56,772 bases of DNA, from contig JABJGI010000157.1 in assembly GCA_018662305.1 (NCBI GenBank), forward strand, positions 1 through 56,772, written 5' to 3'. Shown piece after piece: positions 21,958 to 34,204 of the stretch; position 1 is the first letter of the stretch; every line of letters starts with the position of its first letter. The translations under genes and the position numbers were made by a program. The stretch comes from Porticoccaceae bacterium (GTDB lineage: Bacteria > Pseudomonadota > Gammaproteobacteria > Pseudomonadales > GM7GCV1). The notes under the pieces were generated by a model. It did no database searches. It was not told the DNA's origin and saw only the letters and a list, made by a program, of their open reading frames with translations.

Positions 21958-23241
21958 ATGAGCAACGGTAAGGCAACACTGGCAATTGAAGGTAAAGAGC
22001 CTTTGGAACTTGATGTTTATCAGGGAACTATCGGCCCGGATTGTGTTGATGTCTCAAGCTTGGCTGGTCAGGGGGTCTTCACTATCGATGAAGGTTTTGC
22101 GTCTACTGCGTCCTGTGAATCTAAAATTACCTACATCGATGGCGGTGCTGGCACCCTCCTACACAGAGGCTATCCAATTGATGAGCTGGCAAACAATGCA
22201 GATTACCTCGAAGTTTGCTATCTACTCTTAAACGGCGAACTTCCAACAAAAGAAGAAAAGAAAGAATTCGACGACATTGTTCGCAAACACACCATGGTGA
22301 GTGAAAATGTTGCTAATTTCTTTAACGGCTTTCGCTACGACGCGCACCCTATGGCGATGCTTTGCGCGGTAGTAGCTGCCCTCTCCTCTTTCTACCACGA
22401 CTCGCTGGATATCTCCGACCCGGAGCACCGAGAGATCACCACCATGCGCTTGATCTCCAAAATGCCAACCATGGCAGCGATGGCCTACAAACACTCTATT
22501 GGTCAACCCTCACTTTACCCTCGCAACGACTTGGATTACTCAGCAAACTTCCTCTACATGATGTTTGGTACCCCTTGCGAAGATTACGAGGTTAGCCCAG
22601 TCCTAGCGCGAGCGATGGACAAGATCTTCATCCTCCACGCTGACCACGAACAAAACGCTTCAACCTCTACCGTACGATTGGCTGGCTCAACGGGAGCCAA
22701 CCCATTCGCCTGTATTGCTTCCGGTATCGCTGCACTCTGGGGTCCATCCCATGGCGGAGCGAACGAGGCTGTTGTAAAAATGCTTGAGGAAATTGGCGAC
22801 GAATCCAACGTTGATTCTGCCGTTCTGCGCGCTAAAGACAAAGATGACCCTTTCCGTCTTATGGGTTTTGGCCATAGGGTTTATAAGAACTTCGACCCAC
22901 GCGCCAAGGTAATGAAGGAAACTTGCGACGAAGTACTTTCCGAGTTGGGTATTGACGATCCGCTACTGAAAATCGCTAAGCGGCTTGAGCAAATTGCTCT
23001 GGAAGATGAGTATTTTGTGGAGAAAAAACTCTATCCAAACGTCGACTTCTATTCAGGAATAATCCTGCGTGCTATTGGTATTCCACTCAATATGTTCACC
23101 GTGATCTTCGCACTTGGACGTACTTCTGGTTGGCTTGCCCACTGGAATGAGATGGTGAGCACCAACAGCCGCATCGGCAGGCCTCGCCAGCTCTATACTG
23201 GAAGCCCGCAACGCTCCTACGAGAGTATCGACAAGCGATAA
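21958..23241 (+). CDS. gltA: citrate synthase
   Basis: [43 protein letters not shown]. Confidence 0.99.
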   Translation: MSNGKATLAIEGKEPLELDVYQGTIGPDCVDVSSLAGQGVFTIDEGFASTASCESKITYIDGGAGTLLHRGYPIDELANNADYLEVCYLLLNGELPTKEEKKEFDDIVRKHTMVSENVANFFNGFRYDAHPMAMLCAVVAALSSFYHDSLDISDPEHREITTMRLISKMPTMAAMAYKHSIGQPSLYPRNDLDYSANFLYMMFGTPCEDYEVSPVLARAMDKIFILHADHEQNASTSTVRLAGSTGANPFACIASGIAALWGPSHGGANEAVVKMLEEIGDESNVDSAVLRAKDKDDPFRLMGFGHRVYKNFDPRAKVMKETCDEVLSELGIDDPLLKIAKRLEQIALEDEYFVEKKLYPNVDFYSGIILRAIGIPLNMFTVIFALGRTSGWLAHWNEMVSTNSRIGRPRQLYTGSPQRSYESIDKR

Positions 23242-23244
23242 AAA

Positions 23245-23276
23245 AACAAAAACCCGGCCAAGGCCGGGTTTTTTTA
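23245..23276. terminator. rho-independent terminator of gltA, bidirectional
   Basis: AAAACCCGGCC-AA-GGCCGGGTTTTTTT. Confidence 0.93.
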
Positions 23277-23295
23277 TTCCTACATTTAACCGCTG

Positions 23296-23559
23296 TTAAG
23301 TCTCACCCTCGGGAGGCAAGTAGTTAAAACGAGGTACTTCTACCCCGTTAATCAACACATTCTCTAGAAACATCTCTAAAGGGCGAACCCAAAGGTCAGT
23401 TTGCCCCGCTTCTGATTCGCTATTTGTCTCCGGCTTTACCTCATACAAGGGCCGATAGAGCACCAGATATTCCTCGGTTTCCGAATGCCGAACCAATCCC
23501 TTAACCTCATAATCATTCCCCTTATAGTGGTGATAACGGCCAAGAGTAATTGATGCCAT
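23296..23559 (-). CDS. DUF1653 domain protein
   Basis: LGRYHHYKGNDYEVKGLVRHSETEEYLVLYRPLY...WVRPLEMFLE; start at MASITLG, the upstream part of the track ORF overlaps the GGDEF gene. Confidence 0.85.
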   Translation of the reverse strand: MASITLGRYHHYKGNDYEVKGLVRHSETEEYLVLYRPLYEVKPETNSESEAGQTDLWVRPLEMFLENVLINGVEVPRFNYLPPEGET

Positions 23560-23584
23560 CTGCGCTGCTCCAGAAATATTGGGT

Positions 23585-24646
23585 TTAGTAAGCTGAACTA
23601 GCTTCACGCAAATAGCTCTCACGCTCATCTTCAGAAATATAGAATTGCTGCTCACCCAGCTTTTTAGCTTTGTACATGGCTGCATCAGCCAACTGCATAA
23701 CCTCACTCAAACTCTGATTCTCCATAGTGAAGTGATGTACACCTATACTCGAACAGATAAGTGTCATGCGCCCACCGATGGAAAATGGGTCTGCAAGGGC
23801 GTTGTGAAATCGTTTGGCGACATCCGCTGCCATTTCTCCGTCTGTCGTATTGACGCAGGCCAGCACAAATTCATCACCTGAAAGGCGACAGAAGTGCATC
23901 TTGGTATCAAGACAAAATTCTTGATTAATTTCACCAACGGCTGAAATGATGCGCTGGGAAAATTCCTTTAGTACAAGATCGCCGCCGGCATGACCAAATG
24001 AATCGTTTATAGATTTGAAATTATCAATATCGAAATAGAACAGCGTCAGTTTGCGCCGCAAAGAACTTTCTGAGGCAAGCAGTTTTTCTAACCATGCGTA
24101 AAAGCTGCGCTGGTTCATAAGCCCAGTGAGATAGTCTTCATTGGCCTCTTGCTCAAGTTGCCTTTGTTGCTGGAACAATTGATAAGCGAGAATCGCCAGA
24201 AATATCAGCGAAAAAGCCATGGCAAAACTGAAGCGGGCCACCATGAGCGGCTCCATACTATTGAGAGCAGCTAAGGAACAGACAACCAGCATTGTGCCGC
24301 CAATAAGAATGGCCGTTTGATATCGAATGAGGAAAAATAGAGAAGCGGTCAAAGGAAAGCAGTAAATAAGCCCCCTCGAACCATGAAGGTACGAAGTGAC
24401 CGCCAGAGTAATGCCAGCACAGACAACAAAGCCCACCAGAAGAATTGCGTTATTGCTCCGATTGACCACCGAAATTAACGAGAAGACGGCAATCAAAAGG
24501 GTAATAAGACAACTGACCCCTACCCAGAAACTTTCAAATAAGAGATGGGAGAAACCAAAAAATAACAGCAGGAAAATAGTCAGCACATGGACACAAATGG
24601 ATGCCAGATTCGGCAACTTAAGTTCGAAGTTCCTGAGACTGCTCAT
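23585..24646 (-). CDS. membrane-bound diguanylate cyclase (GGDEF domain, SGDEF variant)
   Basis: multi-TM N-terminus then DYLTGLMNQRSFYAWLE...FDIDNFKSINDSFGHAGGD...RLSGDEF. Confidence 0.93.
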   Translation of the reverse strand: MSSLRNFELKLPNLASICVHVLTIFLLLFFGFSHLLFESFWVGVSCLITLLIAVFSLISVVNRSNNAILLVGFVVCAGITLAVTSYLHGSRGLIYCFPLTASLFFLIRYQTAILIGGTMLVVCSLAALNSMEPLMVARFSFAMAFSLIFLAILAYQLFQQQRQLEQEANEDYLTGLMNQRSFYAWLEKLLASESSLRRKLTLFYFDIDNFKSINDSFGHAGGDLVLKEFSQRIISAVGEINQEFCLDTKMHFCRLSGDEFVLACVNTTDGEMAADVAKRFHNALADPFSIGGRMTLICSSIGVHHFTMENQSLSEVMQLADAAMYKAKKLGEQQFYISEDERESYLREASSAY

Positions 24647-24756
24647 TGCAAATCTATCGATTCCAATAGTTAACTTAATGGGTGATTCTAGTCAGAGGCG
24701 GGCACAAGTACCAGTGATACTAATTCTGAAATCAATCAACCTCTGAGGATAAAAAC

Positions 24757-26295
24757 TTAGGGGTAGCGCAGCAGAAGAATCCCGCCATTTTGATAGAGGA
24801 CTTCCTCAACTTCAGCCATCTCTACCCTTCCCTGACGCGTGAAAACCAACTCTCCGCTGCGCGGCTCTCGCTTCGGAGTAATCACACCTCGATAAGTCGT
24901 AAAACTAGGCATATCCGTTCGCCACATCAGAATGGGTTCCTCTATCTCTCTGGACAGAATGGCTGCTTCTTTTACGGGAGACTGCTGAAAATCTGCTACT
25001 ACAGGAACAATCAGTACTCCCACCAACAATAGGTGTAAAACACCGACACGAAAAACACCCTCTAAAGCACTCTTTGCTGTCACTACAGCTGCAATCATTA
25101 AGGCGGTCAACACGGCAAGAATTACCGCATCCACATTACCAAGACGAGTTAAGCCATCCGCGAGCAACTCAGACATATAGGGGTCAGAAGTATTTGCAAC
25201 AATTGATGGCACGAGAAATGGAAAAAGCAGACAAATCAGAGGCAATATAAATACCGGCAGCAATACCCAGCGCCATGCCCTGATATCTAGATAGCGCGAC
25301 ATCATCAAAAAAAGCGGAGTCGTTCCGTACAGCAAGTAGTGTGGCAATTGAGTACTGGAGAAAGAGAAAAATACGAATACAAATCCAAACCAGCACCAGC
25401 ACCAACTAATCAGTGGCTCTTTGCCAATTTCTCGAATAGACGGCAGGCTGCGGATCACCCAGGCACAAAAGGGAAGCGTAATGAGCAATGCCCCTGGAAC
25501 ATAGTAAAAAACACTTCCACCATGGCCTTCCATGGTGTCGGAAAATCTGCCCAAATTATGGGTCAGAAAAAATCCATCGATAAAGAGCTGCCCCTGATCT
25601 AGATACTCTGCAATATACCAGGGCATAGCTACAGCCAGAGCTATCAACCAACCTAAGGGATGGATAGCCACCTGCATCAAACTGCGGGAATCCCGCATTG
25701 CGAGAGCATAGAGGCTAAGGGTAGCAAGGGGCACCACGGCTGCGACTGGACCTTTGGTCAACAAGCCGAGCCCGATCCACAAATAAGCTCTGGTTTTAGC
25801 TCTGTCGTCATTTTCAACGACGGCTCGGTAGCCATCTAGACAAGCCAAAGTAATCCATAGATTTAGCAAAGCGTCTGCCGTCGCTGCTCTGCCAATTACC
25901 GTGACACCCACGCTGCTGACCATAAAAATAAATGCAGCCCTAGCAGAATCTTCACCAAGGCGAGGTTGGGCAAACCGATAAATGGCAATTGCCCAGAAGC
26001 TGGCTGCAACTGCGGAGGGCAATCGATAGAAAAATTCGTCTGTTCCGAAAACCCCCGTGCTCAGGGCTTGCAGCCAATAAATCAATATCGGCTTATCAAA
26101 TCGCTGCACTCCGTTTAGATAGGTAGTAATAAAGTCCTGACGCAGCAGCATTTCCAAAGTTGCTGCGGAAAATGCACCCTCGTCTAGATCAAAGAGCGCC
26201 GGCCCCCAGAGGTTGAGGAAAAAACCGACAGCAAGAAAAATAGCGATGCCAACGACAAAGCTCGGCCTAGATGTCACTTCTGGAAGATTCATCAA
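24757..26295 (-). CDS. ArnT-like glycosyltransferase family 39 membrane protein
   Basis: DLDEGAFSAATLEMLLRQDFITTYLNGVQRFDKPILIYWLQ; multi-TM. Confidence 0.9.
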   Translation of the reverse strand: MMNLPEVTSRPSFVVGIAIFLAVGFFLNLWGPALFDLDEGAFSAATLEMLLRQDFITTYLNGVQRFDKPILIYWLQALSTGVFGTDEFFYRLPSAVAASFWAIAIYRFAQPRLGEDSARAAFIFMVSSVGVTVIGRAATADALLNLWITLACLDGYRAVVENDDRAKTRAYLWIGLGLLTKGPVAAVVPLATLSLYALAMRDSRSLMQVAIHPLGWLIALAVAMPWYIAEYLDQGQLFIDGFFLTHNLGRFSDTMEGHGGSVFYYVPGALLITLPFCAWVIRSLPSIREIGKEPLISWCWCWFGFVFVFFSFSSTQLPHYLLYGTTPLFLMMSRYLDIRAWRWVLLPVFILPLICLLFPFLVPSIVANTSDPYMSELLADGLTRLGNVDAVILAVLTALMIAAVVTAKSALEGVFRVGVLHLLLVGVLIVPVVADFQQSPVKEAAILSREIEEPILMWRTDMPSFTTYRGVITPKREPRSGELVFTRQGRVEMAEVEEVLYQNGGILLLRYP

Positions 26296-26306
26296 AGCGA
26301 AATCGT

Positions 26307-27278
26307 CTAGGGCTGGTTTGAATGTGCCTCACGGACAACATAGTGCGTGGTATTGGAAGTCTCGTAGTATGTACGAGACATCAATTCAGCAAGTATTCCT
26401 GTGGTGAGGAACTGAAAGGCAGTAATTATCATAAAGACGCCGATCAAAAGTGCAGGACGAGTACCAATGTCGTGCCCCAGAATGAACTTGTCGAAGCCCA
26501 GATAGACGAGCAACACAGTTCCAAAAAAACCGAGCACCAAACCAATGGTTCCGAAGAAGTGCCCAGGGCGAGCTCGATACTTCATGAAAAATAAGACGGA
26601 CAATAAATCCAGAATCACACGAATAGACCGAGAAATTCCGTATTTTGATTCACCGTGGATTCGTGCGTGATGAGTAACGGGGATTTCGCCAATTCGGCGA
26701 GAAGGAGCCACAGCGGCAACCCAGGCTGGAATAAATCGATGCATCTCACCTAAAAGCTTCACCTGCTTAATGACCGAAGCTCGATAGACTTTTAAACTGC
26801 AACCATAATCGTGAATTCTTACGCCGGTAATCTTTCCAATTAATTTGTTCGCTACCCAGGAAGGTATTTTGCGCATAACCAACTTGTCTTTGCGCTTCTC
26901 ACGCCACCCCACCAAAAGGTCCAAATCACGGTCGAGAAGATTTTCCACCATTCTGGGAATGTCGTGAGGGTCGTTTTGAAGATCACCGTCTAGTGTCACG
27001 ATTAATTCACTTACCGCGGCATCAATGCCCGCCTGCATCGCGGCGGTTTGACCAAAATTTCTCTGTAACTCAAGTACGCGGACCTTGTAATTCTGATCTG
27101 AGCCAGAGGATAGCGCCGTCGCTACCGTATTGTCCGAGCTGCCATCATCAACCAATATCAGCTCTATAGTGCCCGAATAATCCTCCAAGGCCTCACCCAC
27201 TCGCTTTAGCAGCGGATTTACGTTTTCTTCTTCGTTGTAGAGGGGAACGACCAGCGACAGGGAAGGTTGTGATGTCAT
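26307..27278 (-). CDS. glycosyltransferase family 2 (polyprenyl-phosphate transferase type)
   Basis: LSLVVPLYNEEENVNPLL; ILVDDGSSDNT; TLDGDLQNDP; two C-terminal TM segments. Confidence 0.93.
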   Translation of the reverse strand: MTSQPSLSLVVPLYNEEENVNPLLKRVGEALEDYSGTIELILVDDGSSDNTVATALSSGSDQNYKVRVLELQRNFGQTAAMQAGIDAAVSELIVTLDGDLQNDPHDIPRMVENLLDRDLDLLVGWREKRKDKLVMRKIPSWVANKLIGKITGVRIHDYGCSLKVYRASVIKQVKLLGEMHRFIPAWVAAVAPSRRIGEIPVTHHARIHGESKYGISRSIRVILDLLSVLFFMKYRARPGHFFGTIGLVLGFFGTVLLVYLGFDKFILGHDIGTRPALLIGVFMIITAFQFLTTGILAELMSRTYYETSNTTHYVVREAHSNQP

Positions 27279-27397
27279 TTGAACTCAGCTTTTATGTTGT
27301 TGAATTTGGCGATTTTGTGCGGAGGGCAAACGCCGCATGCACTGTATCAAAATCCCTCGCCCCTGTACCATTAAGGCAACAAAAATATGATGCCTAG

Positions 27398-28336
27398 ATG
27401 ACCTCACCAGACCGTTCGAATTCCCGAATCTACTTTCTTGTCAGCGGCATTGCTGTGATTGCTTACGCCGGTCTAATCGAGTGGATTTGGGGTTGGGCAA
27501 CGATTTTCGAGCAATGGTCAAATTGGTCTCTAACCTCTACCTTGATTGCGCTCGTGCTCATGTTTTGTACCTACCTAGTTCGCGCCTATCGCATCAGGGA
27601 CTATTTTCGAGACTATTCAAGGGTAAGCTTTTCGGAATCGATCCGAATCACGCTCATACACAATTTGGCAAACAACTTGCTGCCAATGCGTTCAGGAGAA
27701 GCGAGCTTTCCTCTTATGATGCGCAGTAGCTTTGATTTACCCCTGTCTATGACAACAGGAACTCTGCTTTTTTTCCGCGTACTGGATCTACAGGTTCTAT
27801 TAGCTCTCGGAGCAATTGCCTGGATTTGGCAACTTCACAGTAATCTGATTGGGTGGTCTGCTTGGGTTGTCTTTGTTCTCAGCCCCTTGGTTCTCATTCA
27901 GGGCCGAACTTATATAGAATCAAAAATATTAGTCTTGCTTCCGAGAAAACTTGAAGAGCTATCCAAAAAAATTCTGTCCGGTACTCCACAGAGCTTTGAT
28001 CCCCTAATCCGTACTCTGGCATTGACTTGGCTAAACTGGTCAACAAAGATTATTGTTTTTGCCTGGATATTAATGAGCTTTGCTGAGTTAGAGCTTGTTC
28101 AGGCAATAACGGGGGCAATGGGAGGCGAGCTAAGCTCAGTTTTGCCCTTTCATGCTCCAGCAGGTGTGGGAACTTACGAAGCTGGAGTAGTTGCCGGAGC
28201 CGCCCTGACGGGCTCCTCCATCGATAGCTCAGTTGCCGCTGCTGTAAACCTACACATATTGATCATCCTTGGGACCTTGATCGGCGGTGTGGCTGCACCC
28301 TCAATCAAGCAGAAGAGTTTCCAGCGTCCCAAATAA
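27398..28336 (+). CDS. UPF0104 / lysylphosphatidylglycerol synthase-type transmembrane (flippase-like) protein
   Basis: 8-TM profile; NLLPMRSGEASFPLMMR; LPFHAPAGVGTYEAG. Confidence 0.85.
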   Translation: MTSPDRSNSRIYFLVSGIAVIAYAGLIEWIWGWATIFEQWSNWSLTSTLIALVLMFCTYLVRAYRIRDYFRDYSRVSFSESIRITLIHNLANNLLPMRSGEASFPLMMRSSFDLPLSMTTGTLLFFRVLDLQVLLALGAIAWIWQLHSNLIGWSAWVVFVLSPLVLIQGRTYIESKILVLLPRKLEELSKKILSGTPQSFDPLIRTLALTWLNWSTKIIVFAWILMSFAELELVQAITGAMGGELSSVLPFHAPAGVGTYEAGVVAGAALTGSSIDSSVAAAVNLHILIILGTLIGGVAAPSIKQKSFQRPK

Positions 28337-28360
28337 AAACCGCCGACCCAGGGCCGGCGG
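28331..28360 (-). terminator. eno terminator
   Basis: minus strand CCGCCGGCCCTGGGTCGGCGG then TTTTTATTT. Confidence 0.85.
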
Positions 28361-28394
28361 AATTTGAATATAGATTAAGCAGAGCTTGTCGAGC

Positions 28395-32332
<3,938 letters not shown>

Positions 32333-32565
32333 TCAGCGGTCCATCTCTGGAGCGGAACAAGGCAGATAAACCTTTCACGAGATGGGACGTCATCGTATCA
32401 CTTGGCAAGATTTCAAACAATTTAAATGTTCGATTGTTGTTCCCAATTGATGAGAAAATGTCGACAATCCGTCCCAGATGTTGGCCTTTGACATGTATCA
32501 AGTGTGTGCCAACACCAATGGTTAGAATCCCGCGCAGAAATTAGCTGAAATCAAACAGGAATCCT

Positions 32566-32904
32566 ATGAAACAGTCCAACAATCTGAGCCGCCGTAAATT
32601 TGTTTTTGCTTCTTTAATGGTCCCACTTGTGGATCTGAGTCGTCCGCTCATGGCGCAGGAGCTTCCGCTAGTGAGCGAGTCAGACGCAACTGCCGTAGCT
32701 CTCGGCTACAAACACAACGTGGCAAGCATCGATAACATGATGTTTCCGCGGCGATCTACCGAAGCAAATGGATCCACTCAGTTTTGCGACAACTGTATCT
32801 TTTACACTGGTGTCGCCGGTGAAGATCAAGGCCCCTGCGCCCTATTCCCTGGCAAAGCCGTTGCCGCAAAAGGCTGGTGTAACACCTGGACACTAAAGAG
32901 CTAG
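32566..32904 (+). CDS. high-potential iron-sulfur protein with Tat-type signal
   Basis: LSRRKFVFAS Tat-like motif; FCDNCIFYTG...GPCALFPGKAVAAKGWCNTW four-Cys HiPIP signature. Confidence 0.9.
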   Translation: MKQSNNLSRRKFVFASLMVPLVDLSRPLMAQELPLVSESDATAVALGYKHNVASIDNMMFPRRSTEANGSTQFCDNCIFYTGVAGEDQGPCALFPGKAVAAKGWCNTWTLKS

Positions 32905-32918
32905 GGCAGAGCTAAGCC
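32897..32918. repeat. 11-nt tandem duplication across the convergent HiPIP/tilS stops
   Basis: AGAGCTAGGGC / AGAGCTAAGCC, 9/11 identical. Confidence 0.8.
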
Positions 32919-34201
32919 TTTACTTCTAAATCCCACTCAAATTTAGGTGCACTGATCTCTTTAGAACAACTAAAGAGATCAGCTACCGCTATGATTTGGT
33001 CATCTCGCCAGATGAGGGGTACGCGCTCTCGCAACCAGGGTTCTAACGAATATTCCTGCATTAGCTTTTTTAGCGATTGAGATTTGTCTCGATCAATAGG
33101 TTTGCAGCGTTCCCCTCCCTGTCTGAACGAGACTTTCAATTCATCGCCCCGATACTCTTCTAGAGCACTTATCTCACCGCATCCGGACAGCATTAGTGGG
33201 CCCGAACCGCCCCAATAAAACTCTTTGTTTTGCGATGAAAACTCTTCAATGGCGCGCATTAAGTAAAGCCGACCCCCAAATCGCCTCACTTCAGAATTTT
33301 CGATTTTCAATTCTGGAGAGCTGTCCTCTCTGCTCTGCAAGAGCTTATGTACCTTTTCCAGATACGCTGAATCGAACCCCTGCAGATTTAGCTGGTTAAA
33401 TGCCACTGCCAGCAAATGAGCCTGGGCAGCTGGACTCAAATCGATGAACTTCGAAGCATCTAGACTCCAACCCCAACGGGCAGGCTGCCAATCGCATCGG
33501 CTCTGCAGCTCGACAGCATATTCATCCAACAGCACCGCTGTTGATGACATATTAGAAGCGGCCCTAGCCAAGGTTTTATTTGCCGCAGGCCAGCGTTGCT
33601 GGACAGTGGGAAGAATCTTGGCCCTTATATAGTTTCTATCGTAGGAGATATCTGAATTAGAGAGATCTTCAATCCAATCTAGTTTTGCCTTCTTCGCACT
33701 GCTGTATAGCTCTTCTCTAGTTTTATTCAGCAAGGGTCGAATCAACTGACCAAGCCCTTCAGCTCGCTGTTCTGGAATAGCCGACAGCCCCCTTAAACCA
33801 GCGCCTCGAAAAAGTCGGTACAAAAGCGTTTCAGCCTGATCATCAATGTGATGCCCCAACAGCAAAATATCCTTGGCACTCAGCTGCATTCGAAAAAACT
33901 GATAGCGTTGGGTGCGCGCCTCGCTCTCTAGACCCTGCCCTTTATTGGCGATTGAGAGTTTTGCAGCACGAAACTCTACTCCCAGTTGCTTCGACTCATT
34001 GGAACAGTGAAGCTCCCACGCATCTGCCTCAGGCTGGAGGCTATGATTTACATGAAGTGCGCAGACTTTTTCTGCGCCTAAGAGATGAGCGGCTGAGTGC
34101 AATAAAATCGTCGAATCAAGACCCCCGCTAAAGCCCACAAAAACGCGATCTGCACTCTCTAATTGCTCTGAGTGCTGTTGAAGGAAACCACCCAAATTCA
34201 C
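32912..34201 (-). CDS. tilS: tRNA(Ile)-lysidine synthase
   Basis: GTG start; VFVGFSGGLDSTILLH PP-loop; LLGHHIDDQAETLLYRLFRGAGLRGL. Confidence 0.96.
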   Translation of the reverse strand: MNLGGFLQQHSEQLESADRVFVGFSGGLDSTILLHSAAHLLGAEKVCALHVNHSLQPEADAWELHCSNESKQLGVEFRAAKLSIANKGQGLESEARTQRYQFFRMQLSAKDILLLGHHIDDQAETLLYRLFRGAGLRGLSAIPEQRAEGLGQLIRPLLNKTREELYSSAKKAKLDWIEDLSNSDISYDRNYIRAKILPTVQQRWPAANKTLARAASNMSSTAVLLDEYAVELQSRCDWQPARWGWSLDASKFIDLSPAAQAHLLAVAFNQLNLQGFDSAYLEKVHKLLQSREDSSPELKIENSEVRRFGGRLYLMRAIEEFSSQNKEFYWGGSGPLMLSGCGEISALEEYRGDELKVSFRQGGERCKPIDRDKSQSLKKLMQEYSLEPWLRERVPLIWRDDQIIAVADLFSCSKEISAPKFEWDLEVKA

Positions 34202-34204
34202 TTT

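Noticed and set aside
23560-23706. N-terminal extension of the DUF1653 ORF
   Set aside because: Overlaps the 3' end of the GGDEF gene in another frame; the conserved domain begins at MASITLG.
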